From Clostridiales bacterium (lineage in GTDB: Bacteria; Bacillota; Clostridia; Lachnospirales; WRAX01): a DNA stretch of 9,766 nt. The notes under the pieces are model-generated. The model saw only the letters and a program-made list of their open reading frames with translations. It made no database searches and was not told where the DNA came from. The position numbers were made by a program, and so were the translations under genes. Shown here piece after piece: positions 1 to 6,300 of this stretch; position 1 is the stretch's first letter; every line of letters begins with the position of its first letter. Location of the stretch: contig JAISHX010000137.1 of the NCBI GenBank assembly GCA_031262335.1, positions 1 to 9,766 on the forward strand. Direction: 5' to 3'.

Positions 1-1887
1 GGATTTGTTAAGCGCGAAGGCAAACCAACAGAAAAGGCTGTCCTTACATCACGCGTTATTGACCGTCCTATTCGTCCTCTTTTTCCTAAAGACTACAGAA
101 ACGATGTCGCCGTCGTCGCAACCGTGCTTTCGGTTGACCAAGATTGCAGCCCCGAAGTAGCGGCTATGCTGGGAGCATCAATTGCTCTTTCTATTTCCGA
201 TATTCCGTTTAAAAAAACAACCGCCGCCGTTAACGTCGGGCTTATCGACGGTCAATTTATCATTAACCCAAATTCGGCAGAACGTGAAACTTCAAAACTT
301 TCGCTTACTGTTGCCTCAACCGAAGATAAAGTCATGATGATTGAGGCTGGCGCGGAAGAAGTTTCCGACGATGTTATGATTGCCGCGATAGAATTTGCAC
401 ACAAAGAAAATGTTCGCCTTGTAAAATTTATTGACGGCATAAAAGCCGAATGCGGTAAACCTAAAAAAGAATATGAAGAACATTCTGTTCCAAATGAAAT
501 AAAACAAAAACTTCGTGAGCTTATTTCCGCAGAGCGCATGGAGGAAGCAGTCTTTAAAGACCTTAAACAAGAACGCGATGAACAAATTAACCTTATTACC
601 GACGAAGTTATGGAAAACATTATGCCCTCGTTTGAAGGCGACGAACAAGAAAAGTACGGCTCTCTTATTGCCGAAGCTATTTATAATTACGAAAAAGAAA
701 CTGTCCGCAAAATGATTTTGCGTGACCATAAACGTCCGGACGGAAGAAAATTGGATGAAATTCGTACTCTGACAGCCGAAGTCGACATTTTACCGCGTAC
801 TCACGGTTCCGCATTATTTAAACGCGGACAAACACAAGTCCTTACAGTTGCTACATTAGGCTCAATGGGAGAAGTTCAGCGGCTCGACGGTCTTGACGTC
901 GCCGAAGAATCAAAACGTTATATGCACCATTATAATTTCCCAAGTTTTTCTGTCGGCGAAACACGTCCGTCACGCGGTCCGGGCAGACGCGAAATCGGTC
1001 ACGGAGCATTAGCCGAACGCGCATTGTTGCCTGTAATTCCGCCGGAAGAAGATTTTCCTTATGCTATCCGCCTTGTTTCGGAAGTGCTTAGCTCAAACGG
1101 TTCAACTTCACAGGCAAGCGTTTGTGCAAGTACAATGTCGCTTATGGCGGCGGGCGTTCCGATAAAAAGCCCTGTTGCCGGAATTTCGGTCGGGCTTGTA
1201 ACAGGGGAAAGTACAGACGATTTTGTACTCCTTACAGATATTCAGGGTCTTGAGGACTTTTTCGGTGATATGGACTTTAAAGTCGCCGGAACAAAAGACG
1301 GTATTACCGCAATTCAAATGGATATTAAAATAGAAGGACTTACTCCGGAAATTATTGAAAAAGCTATACGCCAAACTCATGCCGCCCGCAACTATATTCT
1401 TGACGAGGTAATGCTGAAAGCAATATCAGAGACGCGTACCGTAATTTCTGAATATGCCCCCAAAATCCAAATTGTAAAAATAAACCCTGATAAAATTTCT
1501 GAAGTTATCGGCTCTCGCGGAAAAGTTATCAACCGTATTATCGAAGAATCAGGTGTTGATAAAATTGATACCGAGGATGACGGACGCATATTTATTTCGG
1601 CAAGGTCTTCCGAATCCGCCGCAAAAGCAGTAAGCATGATAAACGCAATAGCAAAAGAACTTGATAAAGACACAATTTATACCGGAAAAGTTACGCGTCT
1701 GATGACTTTTGGTGCGTTTGTCGAAATTGCTCCTGAAAAAGAAGGTCTTGTTCATATTTCTCAGCTTGCAAAAGAACGTGTTAAAACCGTTGAGGATGTT
1801 GTTAAGGTCGGCGATATAATAAACGTAAAATTCCTTGAGATTGACGAACGCGGCAGATTAAACCTCTCACGCAAAGCTACTCTTTAA
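1..1887 (+). CDS. pnp: Polynucleotide phosphorylase (PNPase), 5' end truncated by window
   Basis: PNPase is the phosphorolytic 3'-5' exoribonuclease of mRNA decay. It works as a trimer in the cytoplasm, releasing nucleoside diphosphates. The frame is open from base 1 (reading GFVKREGKPTEKAVLTSR), so the GTG at 124 is internal. About 628 residues are visible; the family is about 700, so roughly 70 N-terminal residues are missing. Visible in order: the rest of the first RNase PH domain, including the IDRPIRPLFP motif; the helical linker (about bases 470-720); the second RNase PH domain with FSVGETRPSRGPGRREIGHG and the active-site GDMDFKVAGT (acidic residues encoded at 1267 and 1273); a KH domain with the GSRGK loop at 1510-1524; and a C-terminal S1 domain (about 1684-1880). 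The protein ends normally at TAA. Nothing suggests damage. Identification is essentially certain. Confidence 0.98.
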   Translation, partial: GFVKREGKPTEKAVLTSRVIDRPIRPLFPKDYRNDVAVVATVLSVDQDCSPEVAAMLGASIALSISDIPFKKTTAAVNVGLIDGQFIINPNSAERETSKLSLTVASTEDKVMMIEAGAEEVSDDVMIAAIEFAHKENVRLVKFIDGIKAECGKPKKEYEEHSVPNEIKQKLRELISAERMEEAVFKDLKQERDEQINLITDEVMENIMPSFEGDEQEKYGSLIAEAIYNYEKETVRKMILRDHKRPDGRKLDEIRTLTAEVDILPRTHGSALFKRGQTQVLTVATLGSMGEVQRLDGLDVAEESKRYMHHYNFPSFSVGETRPSRGPGRREIGHGALAERALLPVIPPEEDFPYAIRLVSEVLSSNGSTSQASVCASTMSLMAAGVPIKSPVAGISVGLVTGESTDDFVLLTDIQGLEDFFGDMDFKVAGTKDGITAIQMDIKIEGLTPEIIEKAIRQTHAARNYILDEVMLKAISETRTVISEYAPKIQIVKINPDKISEVIGSRGKVINRIIEESGVDKIDTEDDGRIFISARSSESAAKAVSMINAIAKELDKDTIYTGKVTRLMTFGAFVEIAPEKEGLVHISQLAKERVKTVEDVVKVGDIINVKFLEIDERGRLNLSRKATL

Positions 1888-1916
1888 AGTTACATTCCGT
1901 CTGCAAAAAGGGGAGG

Positions 1917-1950
1917 TGGGGGCAAAAAGCCCCCAATGTCTTGCTTTTTT
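1917..1950 (+). terminator. Hairpin after pnp, possible attenuator or terminator
   Basis: A perfect 7-bp stem, TGGGGGC (1917-1923) with GCCCCCA (1929-1935), closes an AAAAA loop. A T-rich stretch TTGCTTTTTT follows at 1941-1950. The T run begins several bases after the stem, so this is not a textbook intrinsic terminator. It may reduce read-through from pnp into the protease gene or protect the pnp mRNA 3' end. It lies wholly in the 94-base gap between pnp and the TTG start at 1982, which is one reason not to start the protease at the GTG at 1916. Confidence 0.45.
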
Positions 1951-1981
1951 CTTTATGAGGGGTAAGAAAGGACGACCATCT

Positions 1982-3238
1982 TTGTTTAATAAAATAACCC
2001 TTTCAAATGGGGTGCAAATAATAGCGGAAACAATACCATTTGTGCGGTCAATCGCTTTTGGAATATGGGTCAGAAACGGCTCGCGCAACGAAAGCAAAGA
2101 GAATAACGGCATTTCACATTTTATTGAGCATATGCTGTTCAAAGGTACGGAAACGCGTTCGGCAAGCAGAATCGCTGACGAATTTGATGCCATAGGCGGA
2201 CAGCTTAATGCTTATACCGCAAAAGAAATGACTTGCTATTATGCGCGTGTTCTTGATTCTCATTTTGACCAAGCACTTGATGTGCTTTCAGATATGTTTT
2301 TCAACTCGTTGTTCTCGGATGCGGAAATTGAAAAAGAGCGTAATGTAATTTCTGAAGAAATCAGCATGAGTGAAGATTCGCCGGAAGACTTAGTAACAGA
2401 AATTTTACAGCAAAACGTTTTTCCTGATAACGCTCTCGCATATCCTATTTTAGGAACAACAGAAACTATAAGCACGTTTAATCATAATACTTTTGTTGAT
2501 TATTTTTTGCATAATTACCGTCCCGAAAATATAGTAATTGCTATTGCAGGTAATTTCTCCGAAAATGAAACAGTAAAAAAAATTGAACGTTATTTCGGTG
2601 CTTTTCCAAGTCCTGAAATAGTTTATAAAAATCCTGTGTATAATGCCGTGTACAAGCCTTGCTTTACTAAAAAAGAAAAAGATGTCGAACAAGTCCATAT
2701 GGCTATTTCTTTTCCCGGGGTGAGCCTTCCTGACGACGAAACCTATTCGATGACGACTTTAAATGTCCTTTTCGGCGGCGGCGTAAGTTCGCGGCTTTTT
2801 CAGTCTGTCAGAGAAAAATACGGTCTTGTTTACTCTATTTATTCGTATAATTCAGGTTTCCTTGATACAGGTCTGTTCACAATATATGCTGCCGCTAACC
2901 CAAACCAGATTAAACCCGCCTTTGATGTTATTGTTCAGGAGATAAACAAACTTCGCACAGAACGAATTTCGTCAGAGTATCTTGAACGGACTAAAGAACA
3001 AATTAAAAGCAACATTTTGTTAAGCTTAGAAAATTCTTCTTCCAGAATGTCCAGTATAGGACGGGCGCAACTGCTTCTCGGCAAAATAACAAGTCCGGAT
3101 GAACTTATTCAAAAAATTGACAGCATAGACATTGACGCGTTATCTCGTACAATAGATTCAACTTTTATTTTTGATAAAATGTCTGTCGCGCTTGTAGGGA
3201 AAACACAAAACATTTCCGAAAATGATTTCCAAATTTAA
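1982..3238 (+). CDS. M16-family zinc peptidase (processing-peptidase-like, MlpA/YmxG type)
   Basis: A 418-residue single-unit M16 peptidase, the usual length for the bacterial PqqL/MlpA/mitochondrial-processing-peptidase-beta type. The inverted zinc motif HFIEH is at residues 46-50. The downstream glutamates of ERNVISEEI (about 119-126) supply the third zinc ligand. The C-terminal M16 half has FGGGVSSRLFQSVREKYGLV, typical of the second clam-shell domain. I chose the TTG at 1982 because AGAAAGGA at 1965-1972 is a good ribosome binding site nine bases upstream. The protein then begins MFNKITLSNGVQI, matching how family members start. The GTG at 1916 and ATG at 1955 would add an unlikely basic leader and sit in or just after a hairpin. 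No signal peptide is seen, so it is probably cytoplasmic. The pnp neighbourhood matches Bacillus, where mlpA lies close downstream of pnp. The substrate is unknown. Confidence 0.92.
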   Translation: MFNKITLSNGVQIIAETIPFVRSIAFGIWVRNGSRNESKENNGISHFIEHMLFKGTETRSASRIADEFDAIGGQLNAYTAKEMTCYYARVLDSHFDQALDVLSDMFFNSLFSDAEIEKERNVISEEISMSEDSPEDLVTEILQQNVFPDNALAYPILGTTETISTFNHNTFVDYFLHNYRPENIVIAIAGNFSENETVKKIERYFGAFPSPEIVYKNPVYNAVYKPCFTKKEKDVEQVHMAISFPGVSLPDDETYSMTTLNVLFGGGVSSRLFQSVREKYGLVYSIYSYNSGFLDTGLFTIYAAANPNQIKPAFDVIVQEINKLRTERISSEYLERTKEQIKSNILLSLENSSSRMSSIGRAQLLLGKITSPDELIQKIDSIDIDALSRTIDSTFIFDKMSVALVGKTQNISENDFQI

Positions 3239-3276
3239 CACATAGAAATTTGTCCAAAGGAGAATGATGCCACACT

Positions 3277-4638
3277 ATGAAGAAAATTTCAATTTTATTT
3301 TTTATGTGCATTTTAATCGCTTATAGTGCAAATGTTTTCGGAACAAGTACAGAACAGCCCGAATTATTGTGCCAAAGCGCGGTTCTGATTGATGCCAATA
3401 CAGGCATTGTCCTCTATGAAAAAAATGCTGACGAAGTTCAATACCCTGCAAGCACAACAAAAGTTATGACAGCGTTACTTCTGCTTGAGAAAATAAAGAC
3501 GGATGCGGGTTTTATTCCGGCTGTGACGGACGACCCGCTTTCCTCTCCTTCATTTGACGTGAAAATTTATTTTTCGCAGGAGGCTGTCGGCAGTATCGAA
3601 GTCGGGAGCAGTAACATTGCAATGAATCCCGATGAAACGCTGACCGCCCGTGACGCATTATACGCAATAATGCTGCCTTCCGCAAATGAAGTTTCTGCGG
3701 CAATTGCCGAATATGTTTCCGGAAGTCTTGAAGATTTTGCCGCTTTAATGACCGAACGCGCAAAAGAATTAGGCTGTACAGACACAAATTTTAAAAATGC
3801 ACACGGACTTCCCGATGACGAACATTACACAACGGCGCACGACTTGGCGCGCATATTTGAAGAAGCAGTAAAGCATCCTGAATTTATTGAGGCAATTTCA
3901 ACAGTTTCATACCAAATTGCTCCAACCGAAAAACAACCGGAAAACCGTAACATTGCAAATTCAAACAAACTAATTAAGCAGGGTGAATTTTATCTTGACT
4001 ATATTGTCGGCGGAAAAACAGGTTATACTGATGCGGCAAGACACACACTTGTTGTTCTTGGGGAAAAAGACGGCAAAAAACTTATTTGTGCATTGTTGCA
4101 CGGTGAAAAAAATGAACCTTATAAAGACGCCGAAACACTTATGGAATATGGGTTTTCATTTCCGTATGTTCAAAAAGAGCCGTTTTCTGCTGATTTTAAG
4201 ACAAATATTATAATTGAAGGTATTTCTGTTTCGGCTGTTCCGTCAGAAAAAGTTTCGTTCCTTGTTCCGGAGCAAACAACTATGGAGGTTTTTGCAAATT
4301 GGGATGCAAACGCAACACTTCCTGTTGATGCCGGAGATTCTGTAGGGGTTTTAACAATATCGTCAAACGGACAATACTTGGGTACAGTAGGACTTTTGGC
4401 GGCAGAGTCCGTTGCCGCTCCTGTTGTGGAGGATTTATCGGAACAAGAGGCAGAATTTGTTTTTGCGGAAAATACGGAAAATGTTACTGCCGAAAAAAAT
4501 AAAAAAAGTCCCGTCGTTGTTATAACGTTGATTGTGACAGGACTTTTAGTTGCCGGCATAATCGCGGCATATTTTTTCCGTAGCAAACTCAAGGAGTTGT
4601 TATTCCCGAAAAAGCGAGAGTATCCGTTACGCCGTTAA
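3277..4638 (+). CDS. D-alanyl-D-alanine carboxypeptidase (S11, DacF/PBP5-like)
   Basis: This enzyme trims the terminal D-Ala from peptidoglycan stem peptides outside the membrane. All three penicillin-binding motifs of family S11 are visible: S59-T-T-K62 (nucleophile Ser59), S135-A-N137 and K247-T-G. The N-terminus is a signal peptide: Lys-Lys, a hydrophobic core, and cleavage near FG-TS at about residue 22. The catalytic domain runs to about 290 and is followed by a PBP5-C-like beta domain (about 300-385). An acidic linker leads to a strong membrane helix (about 412-434) and a basic tail, so both ends point to membrane attachment. Many relatives have only an amphipathic C-terminal helix. The ATG at 3277 follows AAAGGAG (3256-3262) by 14 bases, a long spacing. 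The nearer ATGs at 3264 and 3267 are in another frame that soon stops. It begins 38 bases after the protease and may be co-transcribed. Its last 50 bases overlap an opposing gene. Confidence 0.95.
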   Translation: MKKISILFFMCILIAYSANVFGTSTEQPELLCQSAVLIDANTGIVLYEKNADEVQYPASTTKVMTALLLLEKIKTDAGFIPAVTDDPLSSPSFDVKIYFSQEAVGSIEVGSSNIAMNPDETLTARDALYAIMLPSANEVSAAIAEYVSGSLEDFAALMTERAKELGCTDTNFKNAHGLPDDEHYTTAHDLARIFEEAVKHPEFIEAISTVSYQIAPTEKQPENRNIANSNKLIKQGEFYLDYIVGGKTGYTDAARHTLVVLGEKDGKKLICALLHGEKNEPYKDAETLMEYGFSFPYVQKEPFSADFKTNIIIEGISVSAVPSEKVSFLVPEQTTMEVFANWDANATLPVDAGDSVGVLTISSNGQYLGTVGLLAAESVAAPVVEDLSEQEAEFVFAENTENVTAEKNKKSPVVVITLIVTGLLVAGIIAAYFFRSKLKELLFPKKREYPLRR

Positions 4639-5038
4639 GAGGAACTCCTTCTTGTTTGTACTCAAAAATTTTCATGCAAACGGATACAATTTCTTGCCAT
4701 GATTCTTCGTCACCGATTGCACCGTAAATTGAATTTATAAGACGAGCCATTGAACTTTCAAGGAAAGCATTTTCCATTTCTGCGATTGCCTCATTGTCGT
4801 TGTGAACTGCCGCCTCAATAAAAAGGCGTAAGTTATCATCTGAAACAGTAAGCGGAATATATGGTGTAATGGATTTGACAGTTTTGCGTAATTCACAACC
4901 GACTCCAAGTTGGTTTTCAATGAACATGTAAAAGCTTTCCAAGTTTATGAATATTATTCCGTTTGTATCGTAATTTTTTAATGTTGAAAGAAAGTCCCTT
5001 ATTTTTTCTAATTCGCGTAAAAGCTGAAATTTTGTCAT
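4589..5038 (-). CDS. Hypothetical protein, 149 aa, family not recognised
   Basis: I do not recognise the family. I believe the gene is real for three reasons. The ATG at 5038 follows AGAGGA (5047-5052 on the complement) by eight bases. A good sigma-A promoter lies just upstream. The composition is that of a soluble, mostly helical, moderately acidic protein, not an antisense shadow. The N-terminus (MTKFQLLRELEKIRDFLS) looks helical or coiled-coil. The middle has an acidic segment EAIAEMENAFLES, followed by a stretch with GDEESWQEIVSVCMKIFEY. There is no signal peptide or membrane helix, so it is probably cytoplasmic. Its last 16 codons run antisense into the 3' end of the carboxypeptidase gene. 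It is transcribed divergently from the CD3324-like gene, with under 100 bases between the two transcription units. Confidence 0.75.
   Translation of the reverse strand: MTKFQLLRELEKIRDFLSTLKNYDTNGIIFINLESFYMFIENQLGVGCELRKTVKSITPYIPLTVSDDNLRLFIEAAVHNDNEAIAEMENAFLESSMARLINSIYGAIGDEESWQEIVSVCMKIFEYKQEGVPLNGVTDTLAFSGITTP
4591..4650. repeat. Inverted repeat bracketing the convergent gene overlap
   Basis: Arms AAGGAGTT (4591-4598) and AACTCCTT (4643-4650) are perfect complements separated by 44 bases. They enclose almost exactly the 50-bp region where the carboxypeptidase gene and the opposing - strand gene overlap; each arm lies next to one of the two stop codons. It could act as a weak bidirectional terminator, as T-rich sequence follows each arm. 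An eight-base match across 44 bases could also be chance. Confidence 0.3.
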
Positions 5039-5061
5039 TTATACTGTCCTCTCATATTTAG

Positions 5062-5091
5062 AGTATAGTTAATATGCCTCTTTTTACGCAA
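5062..5091 (-). promoter_or_regulatory. Sigma-A promoter for the 149-aa hypothetical gene
   Basis: Read on the complement, TTGCGT (5086-5091) and TATACT (5062-5067) are separated by 18 bases. They lie a short distance upstream of the ribosome binding site at 5047-5052. The -10 box is one base from consensus; the -35 box is weaker. The resulting leader would be only about 15-20 nt. Confidence 0.55.
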
Positions 5092-5136
5092 AAAAACACA
5101 TTTAAATTTATATTATAAAGAAAGGAGATTATAACA

Positions 5137-5235
5137 ATGAGATTTGTTTGGAAGAAAAACCAATTATCACGAATAATTATACAGGAGGGCTATAAATTTG
5201 AGCTATATCAACGGGAACGATGTACTTCCGCCTGA
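5137..5235 (+). CDS. Possible 32-codon leader ORF upstream of the CD3324-like gene
   Basis: An ATG at 5137 follows a strong ribosome binding site AAAGGAG (5121-5127) by nine bases and opens a 32-codon frame that begins MRFVWKKNQLSRIII. It runs past the TTG start of the next gene and stops at 5233-5235, overlapping it by 38 bases in a different frame. That geometry would suit translational coupling or a regulatory leader peptide. The peptide is basic, not hydrophobic, and resembles nothing I know. The good ribosome binding site is the main evidence. It could instead be a chance frame in the 5' leader of the HTH gene. Confidence 0.3.
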   Translation: MRFVWKKNQLSRIIIQEGYKFELYQRERCTSA

Positions 5236-5464
5236 TTTATTGTTGGAATTACAAAAATATGCAGGCGGTAAACTTTTGTATGTTCCAAAACCACAAGAAA
5301 AAAAAGCCGCCTGGGGACAATTAAGCGGCTGCCGTGCTGAAATTTGTAAACGAAATATACAAATAAGTACGTTATACAGAGAAGGGTTGTCCGTAGCAGA
5401 GCTGACTCAGGAGTTCTGCTTATCAGAAGCAAGTATAAGAAAAATTATATACAGCCCTTCGTAG
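5198..5464 (+). CDS. CD3324-like small helix-turn-helix protein (Mor-activator-like)
   Basis: An 88-residue protein. The start MSYINGNDVLPPDLLLELQKY, the segment around KLLYVPKP, the central WGQLSGCRAEICKRN and the C-terminal helix-turn-helix (about residues 54-84, LYREGLSVAELTQEFCLSEASIRKII) match the small clostridial CD3324 family. This family resembles the DNA-binding part of the phage Mor transcription activator. It is presumably a cytoplasmic DNA-binding regulator; the target is unknown. The start is TTG at 5198, eight bases after an excellent AGGAGGG site (5183-5189). Length is normal for the family. A perfect hairpin begins 14 bases after the stop. The family call is from recalled motif similarity, not a search. 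Confidence 0.82.
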   Translation: MSYINGNDVLPPDLLLELQKYAGGKLLYVPKPQEKKAAWGQLSGCRAEICKRNIQISTLYREGLSVAELTQEFCLSEASIRKIIYSPS

Positions 5465-5477
5465 CAATGGGGTGTAA

Positions 5478-5514
5478 TGCACCAAAGGGTCTGTAAAAAT
5501 AACCCTTTGGTGCA
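5478..5514. terminator. Bidirectional hairpin between convergent genes
   Basis: A perfect 13-bp stem, TGCACCAAAGGGT (5478-5490) with ACCCTTTGGTGCA (5502-5514), closes an 11-nt loop. It sits 13 bases after the stop of the CD3324-like gene and 10 bases from the stop of the opposing membrane-protein gene. The position suggests a shared terminator. The T tract is weak on the + strand (TGTTTTACT) and absent on the - strand, so termination may be inefficient or Rho-assisted, or the stem may mainly protect mRNA ends. Confidence 0.65.
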
Positions 5515-5524
5515 GTTGCATGTT

Positions 5525-5737
5525 TTACTGGATTTTTATTTTATCGTATTCATAGCTGACCTCTTTTGCATCTATAATTTTATAAGGCTCTTGAGTAGGC
5601 TTGTCACCATTTAAAAGAGGATAACCATGTTTCATACGTTCTATATTTTCTGCGTGGCGTATGCTTATTTGCACTATTTTCACAACTGCTCCCATTACAA
5701 TTGCCACAATAGCTATACCTGCACCTATTGCAAACAT
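5525..5737 (-). CDS. Small single-pass membrane protein, 70 aa
   Basis: The frame continues upstream to an ATG at 5761. I start at the ATG at 5737 because AAGGAG lies nine bases upstream of it on the complement and the upstream ATG has no such site. The protein begins with a membrane helix (about residues 2-24, rich in Gly, Ala, Ile and Val). A basic juxtamembrane segment follows with RHAENIERMKHGYPLLNG, and then a polar tail of about 25 residues. Many bacteria have small proteins of this layout with a KHGYP-like motif just after the helix; their function is generally unknown. The charge pattern suggests the tail is cytoplasmic. It converges on the CD3324-like gene across a shared hairpin and points away from the SLH gene's promoter region. 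I saw no convincing promoter. Confidence 0.7.
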   Translation of the reverse strand: MFAIGAGIAIVAIVMGAVVKIVQISIRHAENIERMKHGYPLLNGDKPTQEPYKIIDAKEVSYEYDKIKIQ

Positions 5738-5854
5738 AATATTACGCTCCTTATTTATCATATTTACCTAAATAAACGCTGTTTTCTAATAAAAGTTCGG
5801 TTATTTTCAATAATCCAAAAAAATTTTTTTCTACTCAAATTTTTTAAAAAAAAC

Positions 5855-5883
5855 TTGCATTTGGGTGTGTGTTCATTTATAAT
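5855..5883 (+). promoter_or_regulatory. Promoter P1 of the SLH-protein gene
   Basis: TTGCAT (5855-5860), a 17-base spacer and TATAAT (5878-5883) form a near-consensus sigma-A promoter. Immediately upstream is very AT-rich sequence with long A and T tracts (for example A7T7 at 5817-5830 and A8 ending at 5853). These could act as an UP element or curved DNA and suggest a strong promoter. Transcription would begin near 5890, at the edge of the first leader repeat, and give a leader of about 410 nt before the TTG at 6301. Confidence 0.75.
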
Positions 5884-5892
5884 GTAGCCATA

Positions 5893-5938
5893 GGAATATA
5901 AGGCACGAATTTTCCGGGAAAATTCAAAAAATGTATTA
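5893..5938 (+). repeat. Leader repeat, copy 1 (46 nt, hairpin-forming)
   Basis: This segment begins GGAATATAAGGC and ends AATGTATTA. It recurs at 6094-6139 with only two substitutions in 46 bases. Inside it GAATTTT (5907-5913) pairs with AAAATTC (5919-5925) around the loop CCGGG; one extra C-G pair is possible. A-rich sequence follows. Weaker similarity to the second copy continues downstream to about 5990, including a shared TGATAGT and AGGCTTT. It lies at the predicted 5' end of the P1 transcript, so it would act as RNA. Confidence 0.85.
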
Positions 5939-6022
5939 TAGGATTTGATAGTCAACGAACATAGGCTTTAAGCGTCGTAACAAAAAAGAAATATTTTCTA
6001 ATTAAAAATTTAAAAAAAACAC

Positions 6023-6051
6023 TTGCTTTTTGGTAGCCGATAAGGTATACT
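6023..6051 (+). promoter_or_regulatory. Promoter P2 of the SLH-protein gene
   Basis: TTGCTT (6023-6028), a 17-base spacer and TATACT (6046-6051) form a good sigma-A promoter, again preceded by A-rich sequence (TTTAAAAAAAACAC). The AT-rich flank, promoter and leader order repeats that of P1, suggesting a local duplication. Transcription would begin near 6058 and give a leader of about 243 nt. P2 places about 33 more bases than P1 between the promoter and its leader repeat. Confidence 0.7.
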
Positions 6052-6057
6052 CTTTCT

Positions 6058-6300
6058 ACGAACACGCCGTAAAGCCCTTTGCTTTAGCTATGGGGAATAT
6101 AAGGCGCGAATTTTCCGGAAAAATTCAAAAAATGTATTACGTGATGCCTGATAGTTGTCGTGTCAGGCTTTGTTATAACATAAAAAGGGGGGATGATGGC
6201 GTAGAAATTTCTATGTATAATGTACTTATACCGTGGAGCACACGGAAATACACTAAAAAGCGTAAGCTTATTAAATTTTATGAAAGAGAGGTTTTCAGCT
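6058..6300 (+). promoter_or_regulatory. Structured 5' leader of the SLH-protein mRNA
   Basis: No gene is supported between 5738 and 6300; this is the P2-proximal part of that 563-base gap. Three simple hairpins line up: TAAAGC (6070-6075) with GCTTTA (6081-6086); GAATTTT (6108-6114) with AAAATTC (6120-6126) inside leader repeat 2; and GCCTGATA (6146-6153) with TGTCAGGC (6161-6168), which includes one G-U pair. The ribosome binding site AGAGAGG is at 6285-6291. Long structured leaders often stabilise abundant S-layer mRNAs. I do not recognise a known riboswitch class, and no terminator-like stem with a T tract lies before the gene, so transcriptional switching is not indicated. Confidence 0.5.
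6094..6139 (+). repeat. Leader repeat, copy 2 (46 nt, hairpin-forming)
   Basis: This is the second copy of the 5893-5938 element, offset by 201 bases. The two differences lie outside the hairpin arms: A to G in GGC(A/G)CG, and the last loop base (CCGGG to CCGGA). The 7-bp stem GAATTTT/AAAATTC is unchanged. It sits within the leader of both the P1 and P2 transcripts. Confidence 0.85.

Noticed and set aside
124..126. GTG at 124 as the start of pnp
   Set aside because: The frame is open to base 1 and the upstream codons encode conserved PNPase sequence (IDRPIRPLFP), so the gene simply begins before the window.
4170..4592. A 140-codon open frame on the - strand inside the carboxypeptidase gene
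   Set aside because: It is antisense to a well-supported S11 coding region, has a Ser/Thr-rich composition typical of an antisense shadow, and has no convincing start signals.
5817..5853. A7T7 palindrome and neighbouring A/T tracts as a terminator
   Set aside because: The pairing has no G-C content and no gene on either strand ends there; upstream-element or curved-DNA behaviour for P1 is more likely.
5627..5887. An 86-codon + strand frame rich in Tyr, His, Phe and Cys
   Set aside because: It is antisense to the small membrane protein and runs into the A/T tracts and P1 promoter; the composition is that of a shadow.
6216..6221. Perfect TATAAT as a possible third promoter for the SLH gene
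   Set aside because: The sequence at the expected -35 position (6193-6198, ATGATG) matches consensus poorly and there is no extended -10 motif; in AT-rich DNA this is likely chance.
5855..6300. A known riboswitch (for example cyclic-di-GMP, T-box or cobalamin) in the SLH leader
   Set aside because: I could not match the conserved core of any class I know; the leader has simple hairpins only and no switchable terminator before the gene.
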